From NCBI RefSeq assembly GCF_017254865.1, contig NZ_JAFKCV010000006.1, forward strand, positions 174,111 through 238,110: 64,000 bases of DNA, in the 5' to 3' direction. Both the position numbers and the translations under genes were made by a program. A model generated the notes under the pieces. The model was not told where the DNA came from. It ran no database searches and saw nothing but the letters and a program-made list of their open reading frames with translations. Source of the DNA: Bowmanella dokdonensis. Its GTDB lineage: Bacteria > Pseudomonadota > Gammaproteobacteria > Enterobacterales > Alteromonadaceae. Below, in pieces: positions 35,933 to 47,000 of the stretch. Every line of letters starts with the position of its first letter. Position 1 is the stretch's first letter.

Positions 35933-37522
35933 CTAGTGGCGGAAGTGACGCATACCGGTAAAGACCATGGTCATGCCATGCTCATCCGCTGCCGCAATCA
36001 CTTCTTCATCACGCATAGAGCCGCCCGGTTGGATTACCGCTTTAATCCCGGCCGCCGCCGCCGCATCGATACCGTCACGGAAGGGGAAGAAGGCATCGGA
36101 GGCCATTACCGAACCTGCTACCTCAAGATTCTCATCGGCCGCCTTGATCCCGGCAATCTTAGCCGAGTATACCCGGCTCATCTGCCCCGCGCCTACTCCG
36201 ATTGTCATGCTGTCTTTGCAATAAACAATGGCATTGGACTTAACGTATTTGGCCACCTTCCAGGCAAACAGCAGATCCTTTAATTCCTGCTCACTGGGCT
36301 GGCGTTTGGACACCACCTTGAGGTCGTCCAGCTCCACCATGCCAAAATCCCTGTCCTGTACCAGCAAGCCGCCGTTTACCCGCTTCAGATCAAAGCCCTC
36401 GGTAAGCTGACCATGCCAGTCGCCACATTCCAGCAATCGCACGTTCTGCTTGGCCTTGACCACATCAACGGCGCCTGCAGACACTTTAGGGGCAATGATA
36501 ACCTCCACGAACTGGCGCTCGATAATGGCCTGGGCTGTTTTGTCATCCAGTTCCCGGTTAAAGGCGATGATGCCGCCAAAAGCCGAGGTGGGATCTGTCT
36601 GGTAGGCCCGGTTATAGGCCTCCAGCAAGTCATTGCCCAGTGCCACACCACAGGGATTGGCATGCTTGACGATGACACAGGCGGGCTGGTCAAATTCCTT
36701 GACACACTCCAGGGCGGCATCGGTATCGGCGATGTTATTGAATGACAGGGCCTTGCCCTGTAGCTGGGTGGCTGTCGCCACCGAGGCTTCCTGCACGTCG
36801 CTTTCCACGTAAAAAGCGGCGGACTGATGGCTGTTCTCGCCGTAGCGCAGATCCTGCTGCTTGATAAACTGCATATTCAGGGTGCGGGGAAACTGCGACT
36901 CGTCGTCTGACGCTTCACCATAGGACGGCACCATGGTACCGAAATAGTTGGCAATCATGCCGTCGTACTGGGCTGTATGCTCAAAGGCAGCGATGGCCAG
37001 ATCAAAGCGGGTTTTCAGGGTCAGGCTGCCGCCGTTTTCCTGCATTTCCTCCAGCACCCGGACATAATCCTGGCTGTTGACCACAATCGCCACATCTTTG
37101 TGATTCTTGGCTGCCGCACGCACCATGGTTGGTCCGCCGATATCGATATTCTCAACGGCATCTTCCAGCGTACAGCCTTCTTTTTCCACGGTTTTGGCAA
37201 AAGGATAAAGATTGACCACCACCATATCGATGGGCTGGATATCATGCTGTTCCATCACGCTTTCGTCCTGGCCCCGGCGACCCAAGATACCGCCATGCAC
37301 CTTGGGGTGCAGGGTCTTGACCCGGCCATCCATGATTTCAGGGTGACCTGTGTAGTCAGACACTTCGGTCACGGACAGGCCGTTGTCGGCCAGCAGCTTT
37401 GCCGTTCCGCCAGTGGAGAGGATTTCGATATCCATGGCGGCCAGAGCCTGGGCAAACTCCAGGATACCGGTCTTGTCGGATACACTGAGCAGGGCGCGAC
37501 GAATGGGTTTAGCATTTTCCAT
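35933..37522 (-). CDS. purH: Bifunctional PurH (AICAR transformylase/IMP cyclohydrolase)
   Basis: A 529-residue bifunctional enzyme for the last two steps to IMP. The N-terminal MGS-like cyclohydrolase domain contains [20 protein letters not shown] and [14 protein letters not shown]; the C-terminal transformylase contains [14 protein letters not shown] and [11 protein letters not shown]. It is the first gene of purH-purD. I saw no clear PurR operator in the short upstream gap. Confidence 0.97.
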   Translation of the reverse strand: MENAKPIRRALLSVSDKTGILEFAQALAAMDIEILSTGGTAKLLADNGLSVTEVSDYTGHPEIMDGRVKTLHPKVHGGILGRRGQDESVMEQHDIQPIDMVVVNLYPFAKTVEKEGCTLEDAVENIDIGGPTMVRAAAKNHKDVAIVVNSQDYVRVLEEMQENGGSLTLKTRFDLAIAAFEHTAQYDGMIANYFGTMVPSYGEASDDESQFPRTLNMQFIKQQDLRYGENSHQSAAFYVESDVQEASVATATQLQGKALSFNNIADTDAALECVKEFDQPACVIVKHANPCGVALGNDLLEAYNRAYQTDPTSAFGGIIAFNRELDDKTAQAIIERQFVEVIIAPKVSAGAVDVVKAKQNVRLLECGDWHGQLTEGFDLKRVNGGLLVQDRDFGMVELDDLKVVSKRQPSEQELKDLLFAWKVAKYVKSNAIVYCKDSMTIGVGAGQMSRVYSAKIAGIKAADENLEVAGSVMASDAFFPFRDGIDAAAAAGIKAVIQPGGSMRDEEVIAAADEHGMTMVFTGMRHFRH

Positions 37523-37567
37523 CAGGAAGTCCTCTTGGGAATAGGGAAATGTCAGGGAGAATAAGCG

Positions 37568-37593
37568 AAAAGAGCACCATCAGGTGCTCTTTT
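37568..37593 (-). terminator. Terminator of the dusB-fis operon
   Basis: AAAAGAGCACC and GGTGCTCTTTT pair around a 4-base loop, with T-rich ends on both strands, between fis and purH. Confidence 0.75.
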
Positions 37594-37609
37594 TTGTGGC
37601 CTGTCGGCC

Positions 37610-37903
37610 TTAGTTCATTCCGTACTGCTTCAGCTTCTTGCGCAGTGTGCCACGGTTGATGCCCATCATAATGGCGGCCTTGGTCTGGTTGCCACGGGTG
37701 AAGGTCATGATCTCTTCCAACAGTGGCGCTTCCACTTCGGCCAGAACCAGCTCATACAGGTTCTCGATGTTGGTGTTGTCCAACTGCTTCAAGTATTTGT
37801 TGACGGCTTGCTTGACGGAGTCACGCAGGGGCTTCTGGGCCTGGGTCTGAGAAGGAGTCGTTACCGTTGTGGTAAAAGGAGAAGTCACGTTTTGATCGAA
37901 CAT
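37610..37903 (-). CDS. fis: DNA-binding protein Fis
   Basis: A 97-residue nucleoid protein, one residue short of the E. coli length. The C-terminal helix-turn-helix [20 protein letters not shown] and the preceding dimerisation helices are near-identical to E. coli Fis. It regulates rRNA promoters, recombination and phage excision. It lies 20 bases after dusB, the standard dusB-fis operon. Confidence 0.98.
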   Translation of the reverse strand: MFDQNVTSPFTTTVTTPSQTQAQKPLRDSVKQAVNKYLKQLDNTNIENLYELVLAEVEAPLLEEIMTFTRGNQTKAAIMMGINRGTLRKKLKQYGMN

Positions 37904-37923
37904 AATACTATCTTGCTCTTTGG

Positions 37924-38925
37924 TTAATGATACACGGCAACCGCTTCGGCCTGAACCGAACCGATCAACTGTTCAAAATACTGATTCAGGGCATCGAGTT
38001 GGGCTTGCGCCTCCCCAATACCGTTGAACTGACTGCGAAACTGACGATCTGTGTCATGTTCCGATAAATACCAGCCCACATGTTTGCGGGCAATACGGGT
38101 GCCTGCAAACTCACCGTAGAACTGGTGCACATTGCTGACGTGTTCCAGCATTACCTGCCGGACTTCAGTCAATGTGGGCGCGGCCAAAGCCTCACCTGTT
38201 TTCAGATAATGATCGATTTCACGGAAGATCCAGGGACGGCCCTGGGCGCCCCGCCCGATCATGACTGCATCGGCTCCCGTCAGTTCCAGCACCTGCCTGG
38301 CTTTCTGAGGGGAACAGATATCACCATTGGCCACAACAGGAATAGAAACCGCCTGTTTGATGGCCCGGATGGTGTCGTACTCCGCTTCGCCCTTGTACAT
38401 GCAGGCCCGGGTACGACCATGCACGGCAAGAGACTGAATCCCCAGGTCTTCGGCAATTCTGGCTATCTCGACGCCATTTCTGTTGTCGGGATCCCAGCCG
38501 GTGCGAATCTTCAGGGTAACGGGGACCGCTACCGCCTTTACTACTGCCTGGATGATCTCCCTGACCAGATCCGGATATTGCAGCAGTGCGGAGCCCGCCA
38601 ACTTTTTATTTACCTTTTTGGCCGGGCAACCCATGTTGATATCGATGATTTGCGCACCCGTCTCAACATTATGAATGGCTGCCATGGCCATCAGTTCAGG
38701 TTCGGAACCGGCAATCTGCACTGAGCGGATACCGGTCTCACCCTCATGATTCATACGGTGTATGGACTTGTCCGATTTCCACACATCCGGATTGGACAAC
38801 AGCATCTCCGATACCACCAGTCCGGCACCCATGCGTTTACAGAGTTGCCGGAAGGGCCGGTCGGTCACGCCTGCCATGGGCGCCAGAATCAGATTATTTT
38901 CCAGTTGATAAGGACCAATCTGCAT
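37924..38925 (-). CDS. dusB: tRNA-dihydrouridine synthase B
   Basis: A 333-residue FMN-dependent enzyme that reduces uridine to dihydrouridine in tRNA D-loops. The motifs [35 protein letters not shown] (catalytic Cys) and [14 protein letters not shown] follow E. coli DusB. The start at MQIGPYQL aligns with known DusB; the longer frame begins at a TTG five codons upstream. It is cotranscribed with fis. Confidence 0.96.
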   Translation of the reverse strand: MQIGPYQLENNLILAPMAGVTDRPFRQLCKRMGAGLVVSEMLLSNPDVWKSDKSIHRMNHEGETGIRSVQIAGSEPELMAMAAIHNVETGAQIIDINMGCPAKKVNKKLAGSALLQYPDLVREIIQAVVKAVAVPVTLKIRTGWDPDNRNGVEIARIAEDLGIQSLAVHGRTRACMYKGEAEYDTIRAIKQAVSIPVVANGDICSPQKARQVLELTGADAVMIGRGAQGRPWIFREIDHYLKTGEALAAPTLTEVRQVMLEHVSNVHQFYGEFAGTRIARKHVGWYLSEHDTDRQFRSQFNGIGEAQAQLDALNQYFEQLIGSVQAEAVAVYH

Positions 38926-39100
38926 AATGCCGCTGTGCAAAAAACGTTCAACCTGTCCAAAAGGGCGCTAAGTTTACGGTTTTTTTGCAGGGATGAAAAG
39001 GCTAGAAATTAAACAAAATGTCAGTTTTTTTACCATTTGGGGCTTGACATGCCGCAAGCCTAACAGCAAGTGGGACGTGGCCTGGAAACTTGTTTGTGGG

Positions 39101-39973
39101 TTATTTGCGTTTACCACTTACCCTGGCCCAGTCGCCTTCAACGACCACAGGATCCATATGGAAATCCTGGCTGTACAAGGCACGGATTTCCTCCGCCTGT
39201 TCGGCAAGGATCCCTGACAGGGCCAGCAGGCCACCAGGCATGCAATAGGCAGTAATGACTTCACGTAACTCGCGCAGGGGGGCGGCGAGAATATTGGCCA
39301 CCACCACATCAGCTTCCAGTACCGGCTGCGTCCTGGGCAGATAGAGTTCGATCTTGTCGCCGACCCCATTGCGGTCAGCATTATCCTGGCTTGCCTGGAT
39401 AGCCTGGGGATCGATGTCCACACCGACCACCCGTCGGGCGCCCAATTTAAGGGCGGCAATACCGAGAATCCCGGAGCCACAGCCAAAATCCACCACCAGG
39501 CTGTCTGTCAGTTCCAGACTGTCCAGCCACCTCAGGCACAAGGCTGTGGTGGGGTGCGTGCCTGTGCCAAAAGCCAGCCCCGGGTCCAGCATCACATTGA
39601 CCGCCTGGGGATCCGGCACTTCCTGCCAGCTCGGACAGATCCAAAGACGCTGGCCGAACTGGGTGGGATGGAAATTGTCCATCCACTCGCGCTCCCAGTC
39701 CTTGTCCTCCAGTTGCTCCTGCTTAATCAGCGTCTCGGCCGGTAATTGTTTCCTGAGGTGCCTGATCAGCAAGGTGAGATCTTCCTTGGCATCAAAAAGC
39801 CCCACCACCTGGGTATCCGGCCACAGTTGCACCTCCCCCGGCTTGGGTTCATACCAGGGGGTGTCTTTGGCATCGACGAAGGTCACCGCCTGGGCTCCCC
39901 ATTCACTAAGCTGTTCACCCAGAGACTCGGCCATTTTGGCGTGGCTGTTGATACGAAGTTGGATCCAGGCCAT
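39101..39973 (-). CDS. prmA: Ribosomal protein L11 methyltransferase PrmA
   Basis: A 290-residue SAM-dependent methyltransferase that trimethylates L11. The substrate-recognition N-domain is followed by [17 protein letters not shown], the SAM site [18 protein letters not shown] and the NILAAPL motif. prmA-dusB-fis is a conserved order in gammaproteobacteria; here 175 bases separate prmA from dusB, so an internal promoter is likely. Confidence 0.96.
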   Translation of the reverse strand: MAWIQLRINSHAKMAESLGEQLSEWGAQAVTFVDAKDTPWYEPKPGEVQLWPDTQVVGLFDAKEDLTLLIRHLRKQLPAETLIKQEQLEDKDWEREWMDNFHPTQFGQRLWICPSWQEVPDPQAVNVMLDPGLAFGTGTHPTTALCLRWLDSLELTDSLVVDFGCGSGILGIAALKLGARRVVGVDIDPQAIQASQDNADRNGVGDKIELYLPRTQPVLEADVVVANILAAPLRELREVITAYCMPGGLLALSGILAEQAEEIRALYSQDFHMDPVVVEGDWARVSGKRK

Positions 39974-40056
39974 CTATTGCTTCCGGCAAGAATTTTGCCG
40001 GGAGTATACCAGAAAGCCGGCAAGGTGCCGCCAGCGAAACCCTATAAATGAGATGG

Positions 40057-41229
40057 TCAGAGAAATGCCCGAATCAACAGATTGCGCGGCGTCACAGATC
40101 GGGAGCAGAACTCAGTCAGCTCGACCCGGTAGCCGGCTTCTTCAAGGTACAAACAACGGTCCAGTACCAGCCAGAGTTCCAGATGACGACGAAACAGATG
40201 CTGCACCAGTTCCAACCTCGCCATCATGCCCAGCTTTTGCTCAGCCTGCTGCACATGCCGGGCCAGATCCCGTTCTTCGGGCCCGGTTAGTCCTTTCTGA
40301 GCCGCTGCCCAGGCACAAAATGCAACCGGATTCTGACGAAAGAGCGCATCGGGCGCAGAGGGCACCGGAAGATAGCAATCCTGTCCTGTGGCCTCGCGCT
40401 GCCAGCTATCAAATATCAAGCGGTAACGTCTTTCGGTCAGACGTTTTTGCCGGTCCCGCTTAGGCGCAGTGACCGTTTCCTGCACGGCCAGTCTCAGTTC
40501 CTGGCGACTGAGGCGCAGTTCACTGTCCTGTGCCAGGCCACTGAGGGGCTGATACACTTCCTGTTCAATAAGCTGATAACAGCAGGGACACAGGCATAAC
40601 TCCCCTATTCGCTGCTCCACTGCCAGTTGCAGCATGCGGATATGCAACTGGCCACAGGCATGCAGGGCAACCAGTTGCTGATCGGGTCTGAGCTGGTCTC
40701 TCAGATCCTGGGCCAGTACATCGGCGCACAGAAATTCCTGCCGGAGACCTTGCCTGTCAGACTCCTCCCTGCCTTGTTCACACAATCCGGCCTGCCATTC
40801 GATGGACAGCACCGGCTTATCCTGCTGCCAGCCCAGCAGTCGTCCGAGATGGCCTTTGCCTGCACACCACTCCACAATCCGTCCTTGCTTCGTGGCACAT
40901 TGGGCGGCGAAATGACTTATCTGCTGCCATTTTCTTCCTTTGATGCCGTTTGTGAGCCAGAAAGGAGCAGAGATCTGACTGGTACGGGAAGAAATGTCCA
41001 GCCAGCCGTCTGCCTGCCTGAACCAGGGTAAGTGCGGTCCACTCTGTCGCGTAAGCATATCCGGTTGCTCTTCAAAGCTGGCAACGTCATCGTCTGTCAG
41101 TGATTTCAGCCAGTTACTGAGAGGGTGATTATCCCAGGGATAGCTGTCCTGCCTGAAGGGCATAAACTGCCAATACTGCCGGTGACAGAACAGATACTGA
41201 TCGAGTGAAGCAAATGCTTGTTGGAACAT
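40057..41229 (-). CDS. SAM-dependent methyltransferase, unknown substrate
   Basis: A 390-residue protein with a central Rossmann methyltransferase: VEWCAGKGHLGRLLGW is the SAM-binding loop, followed by LVALHACGQLHIRML and a CLCPCCYQL segment that recalls GSTCD/Methyltransf_32-type enzymes. The CxCC could bind metal or take part in catalysis. The C-terminal third is helical and basic. RNA or protein substrates are both possible. Confidence 0.75.
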   Translation of the reverse strand: MFQQAFASLDQYLFCHRQYWQFMPFRQDSYPWDNHPLSNWLKSLTDDDVASFEEQPDMLTRQSGPHLPWFRQADGWLDISSRTSQISAPFWLTNGIKGRKWQQISHFAAQCATKQGRIVEWCAGKGHLGRLLGWQQDKPVLSIEWQAGLCEQGREESDRQGLRQEFLCADVLAQDLRDQLRPDQQLVALHACGQLHIRMLQLAVEQRIGELCLCPCCYQLIEQEVYQPLSGLAQDSELRLSRQELRLAVQETVTAPKRDRQKRLTERRYRLIFDSWQREATGQDCYLPVPSAPDALFRQNPVAFCAWAAAQKGLTGPEERDLARHVQQAEQKLGMMARLELVQHLFRRHLELWLVLDRCLYLEEAGYRVELTEFCSRSVTPRNLLIRAFL

Positions 41230-41331
41230 GCCGGAGGAGATAAAGAGGCGTTAGGGCGATTTTACGACCCGGCGGCGCCATGCGCCAGACCTTGTAGCGG
41301 ATGCCAGGCATTGAAGGCCGGCCAGAAGAAA

Positions 41332-41351
41332 ACAGGCGCCAAAGCGCCTGT
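41332..41351 (-). terminator. Terminator of the aroQ-accB-accC operon
   Basis: ACAGGCGC and GCGCCTGT pair around a 4-base loop. On the minus strand a TTTTCTT tract follows, 30 bases after the accC stop. Confidence 0.75.
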
Positions 41352-41379
41352 CCATCTTCTGTACCTGCCTGGGCAGGGT

Positions 41380-42729
41380 TTATTTTTTCTGCATACCCAG
41401 CTTCTTTTCCAGATAGTGGATATTGGTGCCACCATTTCTGAAATTCTCATCAGCCATGATCTTCTGCTGAAGCGGCACATTGGTCTTGATGCCTTCGATC
41501 ACCAACTCGTTAAGAGCATGACGCATACGGGCAATGGCCACATCGCGATTTTCACCATAGGTAATCAACTTACCGATCATGGAGTCATAATTGGGCGGTA
41601 CACTGTAACCGGCATAAATATGTGAATCCCAGCGTACTCCCAGCCCGCCCGGCGGGTGGAACATTTCGATCTTGCCCGGGGAGGGAATGAAGCGCTCCGG
41701 ATCCTCGGCATTGATCCGGCATTCGATGGCATGTCCCCGGATCTGGATTTGCGACTGTTCGATGGCCAGTGGCTGGCCAGCGGCAATACGCAACTGCTCC
41801 TTGATCAAATCCACGCCGGAAATCATCTCGGTTACCGGATGTTCCACCTGGATACGGGTGTTCATCTCAATAAAATAGAACTCGCCGTTTTCATACAGGA
41901 ATTCGAAAGTGCCCGCCCCCCGGTAGCCGATTTCGATACAAGCCCGTCGGCAACGGTCACCGATTTTCTCACGCATCTCTGCCGTGATGCCCGGTGCCGG
42001 GGCTTCTTCGACGACCTTTTGGTGGCGACGCTGCATGGAACAGTCACGTTCACCAAGGTGAATAGCGTTACCCTGACCATCCGCCAATACCTGGATTTCC
42101 ACATGGCGCGGATTCTCAAGGAATTTTTCCATGTAGACCATATCATTGCCAAAAGCGGCCCCCGCCTCGTTCTTGGTCATGGCGATGGCCGACTGGAGTT
42201 CCGCTTCGCTGCGTACCACCCTCATACCACGACCTCCGCCACCACCGGCAGCCTTGACGATAATGGGGTAGCCAATGCGTTTGGCGATGGCCTTGTTTTT
42301 TACCTCATCCTCACCTACCGGGCCGTCAGAGCCGGGTACGCAGGGCACGCCGGCTTTCTTCATGGCACTGATGGCTGAGACTTTGTCACCCATCAGGCGA
42401 ATGGTATCGGCCTTGGGACCGATAAACACGAAGCCGCTCTTTTCAACCTGTTCGGCGAAATCGGCATTTTCTGACAAGAAACCATAACCCGGATGGATGG
42501 CAATGGAATTGGTTACTTCGGCAGCGGCGATTATGGCCGGGATATTCAGGTAACTCTGCGTCGAGGACGGCCCACCAATACAGATGGTTTCATCGGCCAG
42601 CAATACATGTTTGAGATTGCGGTCAGCGGTGGAATGGACTGCCACAGTCTTGATGCCCAGCTCCTTACAGGCGCGCAGGACGCGTAGGGCGATTTCACCC
42701 CGGTTGGCTATCAGTACTTTATCCAACAT
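41380..42729 (-). CDS. accC: Acetyl-CoA carboxylase, biotin carboxylase subunit
   Basis: A 449-residue ATP-grasp enzyme that carboxylates the biotin on AccB, the first committed step of fatty-acid synthesis. It starts [20 protein letters not shown]. The glycine-rich ATP loop [29 protein letters not shown] and [16 protein letters not shown] are present. The accB stop lies 13 bases before its start. Confidence 0.98.
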   Translation of the reverse strand: MLDKVLIANRGEIALRVLRACKELGIKTVAVHSTADRNLKHVLLADETICIGGPSSTQSYLNIPAIIAAAEVTNSIAIHPGYGFLSENADFAEQVEKSGFVFIGPKADTIRLMGDKVSAISAMKKAGVPCVPGSDGPVGEDEVKNKAIAKRIGYPIIVKAAGGGGGRGMRVVRSEAELQSAIAMTKNEAGAAFGNDMVYMEKFLENPRHVEIQVLADGQGNAIHLGERDCSMQRRHQKVVEEAPAPGITAEMREKIGDRCRRACIEIGYRGAGTFEFLYENGEFYFIEMNTRIQVEHPVTEMISGVDLIKEQLRIAAGQPLAIEQSQIQIRGHAIECRINAEDPERFIPSPGKIEMFHPPGGLGVRWDSHIYAGYSVPPNYDSMIGKLITYGENRDVAIARMRHALNELVIEGIKTNVPLQQKIMADENFRNGGTNIHYLEKKLGMQKK

Positions 42730-42742
42730 ATCCTTTGCCCGC

Positions 42743-43201
42743 TTATTCGATCACGAACAAAGGCTGGTCGAACTCAACCGGTTCCTGGTTCTCCACCAGG
42801 ATCTGTTTGATTACGCCTGCCTTGTCCGCTTCGATCTGATTCATCATCTTCATGGCTTCTACGATACACAGGGTATCGCCCACCTTGACCTGGCTGCCTA
42901 CCTCGACAAAGTTCTTGGAACCCGGAGAGGAAGCCCGGTAGAAGGTACCCACCATGGGGGACCGGACCACGTGGCCCGCCGGCTCTTCGGGCGCGGCGGG
43001 GGCAGCAGCCGGCACGGGTGCCGGGGCAGGGGCTTGCATGGGGGCATGCATCTGCACAGGAGCCGCATAGTGCACTGGGGCGGCGGCTGCCGAACTACCC
43101 CGGTGAATGCGTACAGACTCTTCTCCCTCGGTGATCTCCAGCTCGGCGATGCCGGACTCTTCCACCAACTCGATCAGTTTCTTTATTTTTCGAATATCCA
43201 T
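42743..43201 (-). CDS. accB: Acetyl-CoA carboxylase, biotin carboxyl carrier protein
   Basis: A 152-residue carrier. The N-terminal helix ([16 protein letters not shown]) is followed by an Ala/Pro-rich flexible linker (about 50-75) and the biotinyl domain. The biotinylated Lys is in the EAMKMMN motif near residue 118. It lies between aroQ and accC, an order common in gammaproteobacteria. Confidence 0.98.
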   Translation of the reverse strand: MDIRKIKKLIELVEESGIAELEITEGEESVRIHRGSSAAAAPVHYAAPVQMHAPMQAPAPAPVPAAAPAAPEEPAGHVVRSPMVGTFYRASSPGSKNFVEVGSQVKVGDTLCIVEAMKMMNQIEADKAGVIKQILVENQEPVEFDQPLFVIE

Positions 43202-43227
43202 CGTCAGATCTCTCTTGTTATCCGCTG

Positions 43228-43671
43228 TTATTTTGAATGTTCCTGGCAGTATTGCTTGGCTGCCGCTAATGCAAACTCATAACCCTGGGCACCCAGCCCA
43301 CAAATGACGCCTTTGGCCACATCAGACAGGTAAGAATGACGTCTGAAAGGCTCCCGGGCATGGACATTGGACAAATGCACTTCAATAAAGGGAATATTGA
43401 CTCCCAGTAATGCGTCCCTCAGCGCCACGCTGGTATGGGTAAAGGCACCCGGGTTGATAATAATAAAGTCCACCTGACCCATAGCCTGGTGGATATGCCC
43501 GATCAACTCGTGCTCAGCGTTGGATTGCACGTGATCCAACTTGATACCTGACTTTCTGGCCTGTTTCTGCAACCCCATCACCAGCTCTTCGAGGCTCTGA
43601 TGACCATAAATATGGGTTTCTCTTCGACCCAGCAGGTTAAGGTTGGGACCATTAATCAGCAAAAAGTTCAC
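43228..43671 (-). CDS. aroQ: Type II 3-dehydroquinate dehydratase AroQ
   Basis: A 147-residue type II dehydroquinase, step 3 of the shikimate pathway. Family motifs are [49 protein letters not shown] and the [21 protein letters not shown] lid. The GTG at the chosen start gives the family length; an ATG 16 codons upstream would add an unusual [16 protein letters not shown] extension and cannot be excluded. Confidence 0.93.
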   Translation of the reverse strand: MNFLLINGPNLNLLGRRETHIYGHQSLEELVMGLQKQARKSGIKLDHVQSNAEHELIGHIHQAMGQVDFIIINPGAFTHTSVALRDALLGVNIPFIEVHLSNVHAREPFRRHSYLSDVAKGVICGLGAQGYEFALAAAKQYCQEHSK

Positions 43672-44013
43672 GAAAATGCGCCTATCTGTAGGTAAAAACT
43701 TATGTTCGGCTAAACTCAAAAGAATTTCGAGCTTAATTTACCTTGCCTGTCTATTTTTCAGGCAAAGTCTCGCGCCGTCCTGCCCATTATAGAGGTCAAT
43801 GACGAAATCTCAGCAAAATACTGGTCTTATCAGCGACGTTTGCCTCAACTTTCTATGTTCTGGGTCGGTTGAGGTTATCTTTGTCAGGCTTGCGATACAA
43901 CCATCGCAGGATCTTGCCCATTTTTTGTGCACCCGGCATTTGTTAGACGTTACAAAGCTGTTAAACTCTGCGCCTCCTTGGGGCCACTATCATGGTAGAT
44001 TGTAGTAACTGTG
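43672..44013. other. Divergent intergenic region between aroQ and the large sensor gene
   Basis: About 340 bases without a convincing gene. A small hairpin TTGCCTG-CAGGCAA lies near 43742-43766 in the aroQ leader. TTGTTA and TAAACT near 43940-43970 may be the promoter of the plus-strand gene, but the match is modest. Confidence 0.4.
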
Positions 44014-47000
44014 ATGAGACCTGCTTATCCATATCTGTTTAGCCTGTTGCTGGTCTGCGGCCTGCTTCGCAGTGCCGTTTTATTTGCCGCCCCCCTGATT
44101 GAAATTCCCAATATCTTCCGAGTCTCGACAGAAGAAGGTTTGTCGCAGAGCACGGTCAACAGTCTGCTGCTTGATAAGGCAGGGTTCCTGTGGCTGGCCA
44201 CAGATGGCGGACTGAACCGCTTCGACGGTTACCGGATCCGGCGCATTGCCGGCAGCGAAGGGGAGCTATCGGAAAATTCCGTCTATGAGTTATATCAGGA
44301 CAGCCAGGGCCTGATTTGGGCAGGTACCGCCGATATGGGTCTGTACAAAATAAACCCTGACAGCGGTGATATTAGCCAGGCACTGGTTCACTACTATAAA
44401 GAAGAACCCACCCTGCCCCAGGAAGTTGAGCTGGTCCGGGAAGAGCAGACCGGTAAGTTATGGGTGGCGATGACAGAAGATCTGCTGTTGTTTGAACCTG
44501 ATACGGGCCATCACCAGGTAGTCTTCGGCCTGAGCGAGCAGGAAAGAGCCGCCCATCATCTGATCCGCGCCTTTGCGCAGCATGGTGATTATCTTTATAT
44601 AGGCACCTCGGCCGCCCTTTATCAGTTGAATACGCGAACCGGACTGCAGCGGAAAATATTATTCGAGCCTGAGGGTGAGTACAACGACAGTAATAACGTC
44701 AAGCAACTCCATCTGGACGGCCAGGGCTACCTCTGGGCCGGCACGGTCAAGGGGTTATTCCGGCTGTCCATTGCCGACTTTGAATCCACCCTTGATCTGG
44801 AAATTCGCCCCCTCCCCCTGCTGGAAGGACGCAACATCTGGAAAATTCTCCCGGATGGCGAACATCTGCTGCTTGGCACCGATGACGGTTTGTTCCGCCT
44901 GGACTCCCTTACCGGTGAGGTGCAGCACCTGCTGCGCCTGACCGATTCCCGCTTCCAGATCTCCGATGGCAGCATTATCGACATCCTGCGCGACAACCAG
45001 GGAAATCTTTGGCTTGCCACCTGGGCAGACGGCGCGTTCCGCTGGTCACCCCACTCTCTGAAGTTCAGGAATCTGCATCGCAGTACAAGACAGGGTAAGG
45101 GACTCAGCCACGATGTCATCTGGAGTCTGCACCAATCCGAAGACGGCCGGCTGTGGATAGGCACCGAAGACGGTCTGAGTGTTTACCTTCCCCGGGAAGA
45201 CAGGATCGAACCGGTGCCGCTGGCCAAAGGGCCATTGAAACCCTACCACTCGGGCGGCATCCTCAGCATACTGCCAGCCACTGAAGGCAGGCTGTGGCTG
45301 GGATCCTATGAAGGGATTAAGCTGTTTGACCCGGCCAGCGGAGAAGTCCGTTCCCCCCTGGCTACTCGACCCGAGTTGTCCGAGATCCTCGCTGGCGATG
45401 TCTGGGGGCTGCAACAGGATAATGAAGGCAACCTGTGGTTTGCCAGTGCCGAGGGGTTTTTCCGTTATCAGCCGGAGGACCAGCGCCTCGTCCACCTGGA
45501 GAGCATCAATGAGAACCTGGATCCTGGCTGGTCCAACGGCTTTGTCGGGGAGATGCCAGGACAACCGGGAAAGATGCTGGTCAGTATGGCCGGCGCCCTG
45601 TGGCAGTATGACAAAGAGTCGGCCGAACTGAGCAAACTGCATCAGTTTGACCAGATTAATGCTTTGCGTTTCCAGACTCCCAACAGCGTGGCGCTGGATA
45701 ATCAGGGCATCCTGTGGATTGCTTACTCTGGACTGGGGCTGGTGGGAATCGATGCCAATACACTGGAAACACGCCACTACTTTGACAAGAACAGCAAACT
45801 GGGTTCGGATTCTGTTTATGCGCTGCTGCTCGATGAGCAGGACAATCTGTGGATGAGCTCTCATGCCGGTATTGCCAGGCTGAATACCCAAACCCTGCAC
45901 CTGCAACGTTTCAGTCACCTGGATGGACTGGCAACCAATGAGTTCAACGATACGGCCGTCGAACGGCTCATGGACGGCAGGTTTGCCTATGGTTCGGTAA
46001 AGGGTCTGACCCTGTTCGATCCGGCCAGCCTTTCGCCGCCCGTGACTGCAGCCGACAGTGTGGTGATCAGCCATATGGATCTCATGTCCAATCCGCTTGA
46101 CATGCCCTTCTCGGACCTGAATGGCCGGGAGATCCTTCTTGAGCATGATGATATCGGCTTGTCCGTACACTTTTCCACCTTGCAGTACGGGGAACTGCGC
46201 AGCACCCAGTACCAGTACCGGCTCTCAGGCACCGAACAAATCAGCTATCCCGCCTCGTCGGACTCCGAGCTGATAATCCCCAAGCTGAACCCCGGCCGGT
46301 ATCAGTTGCAGATACGGGCCCTGGATCCGGAAACTGGTGAGCTGAGCAAACCGGCCAGCGTCGGCATCAGGGTAAAGTATGCACCACTTACTTCGCCCTG
46401 GGCTTACGCCCTGTATGCGCTGGCAGCACTGGGTCTGCTGGCCTGGTGGCGGCATTGGCAGAACAGACAGGCCAGAGCCCTGATGTCTGCCCATGAACAG
46501 AGCAAAGCCAGTGAAAAACGTCTGCAACTGGCCCTGCAGGGCAGTAACAGCGGTGTATGGGACTGGCAAAGTGATTCGGATCAGATGTATCAGCCCCGGC
46601 TGATTCGTGAGCTTGGTTATGAAGAAGGCGAGAGCATCCACCCTTCCCACTACCTGGAACTTATTCATCCTCAGGACAGGCTGGTTTTCGAGCGTGACTG
46701 GATGCGATTTATCCAGGGGCAAATGGAGCAATTCGATCTGTCTTACCGGCTAAGGGGGCAGGATGGCCAGTGGTACTGGTACCGGGATCTGGGCAGGGTA
46801 GTACAGACAGAAGATGATTCCATCTCCCAGATCAGTGGTACCTATACCAACATCACCGATACCCGGGCCAGCGAGGAAAAAGTCCGCCTGTTCGGGGAGG
46901 CCTTCCGCCATACCCGTGACTGGGTGCTGATTCTGAACAGCCAGCAATGGCCCATTGCCGCCAACCAGTCTTTGTGTGAGGCCCTGGGGCTTGAGGCCGA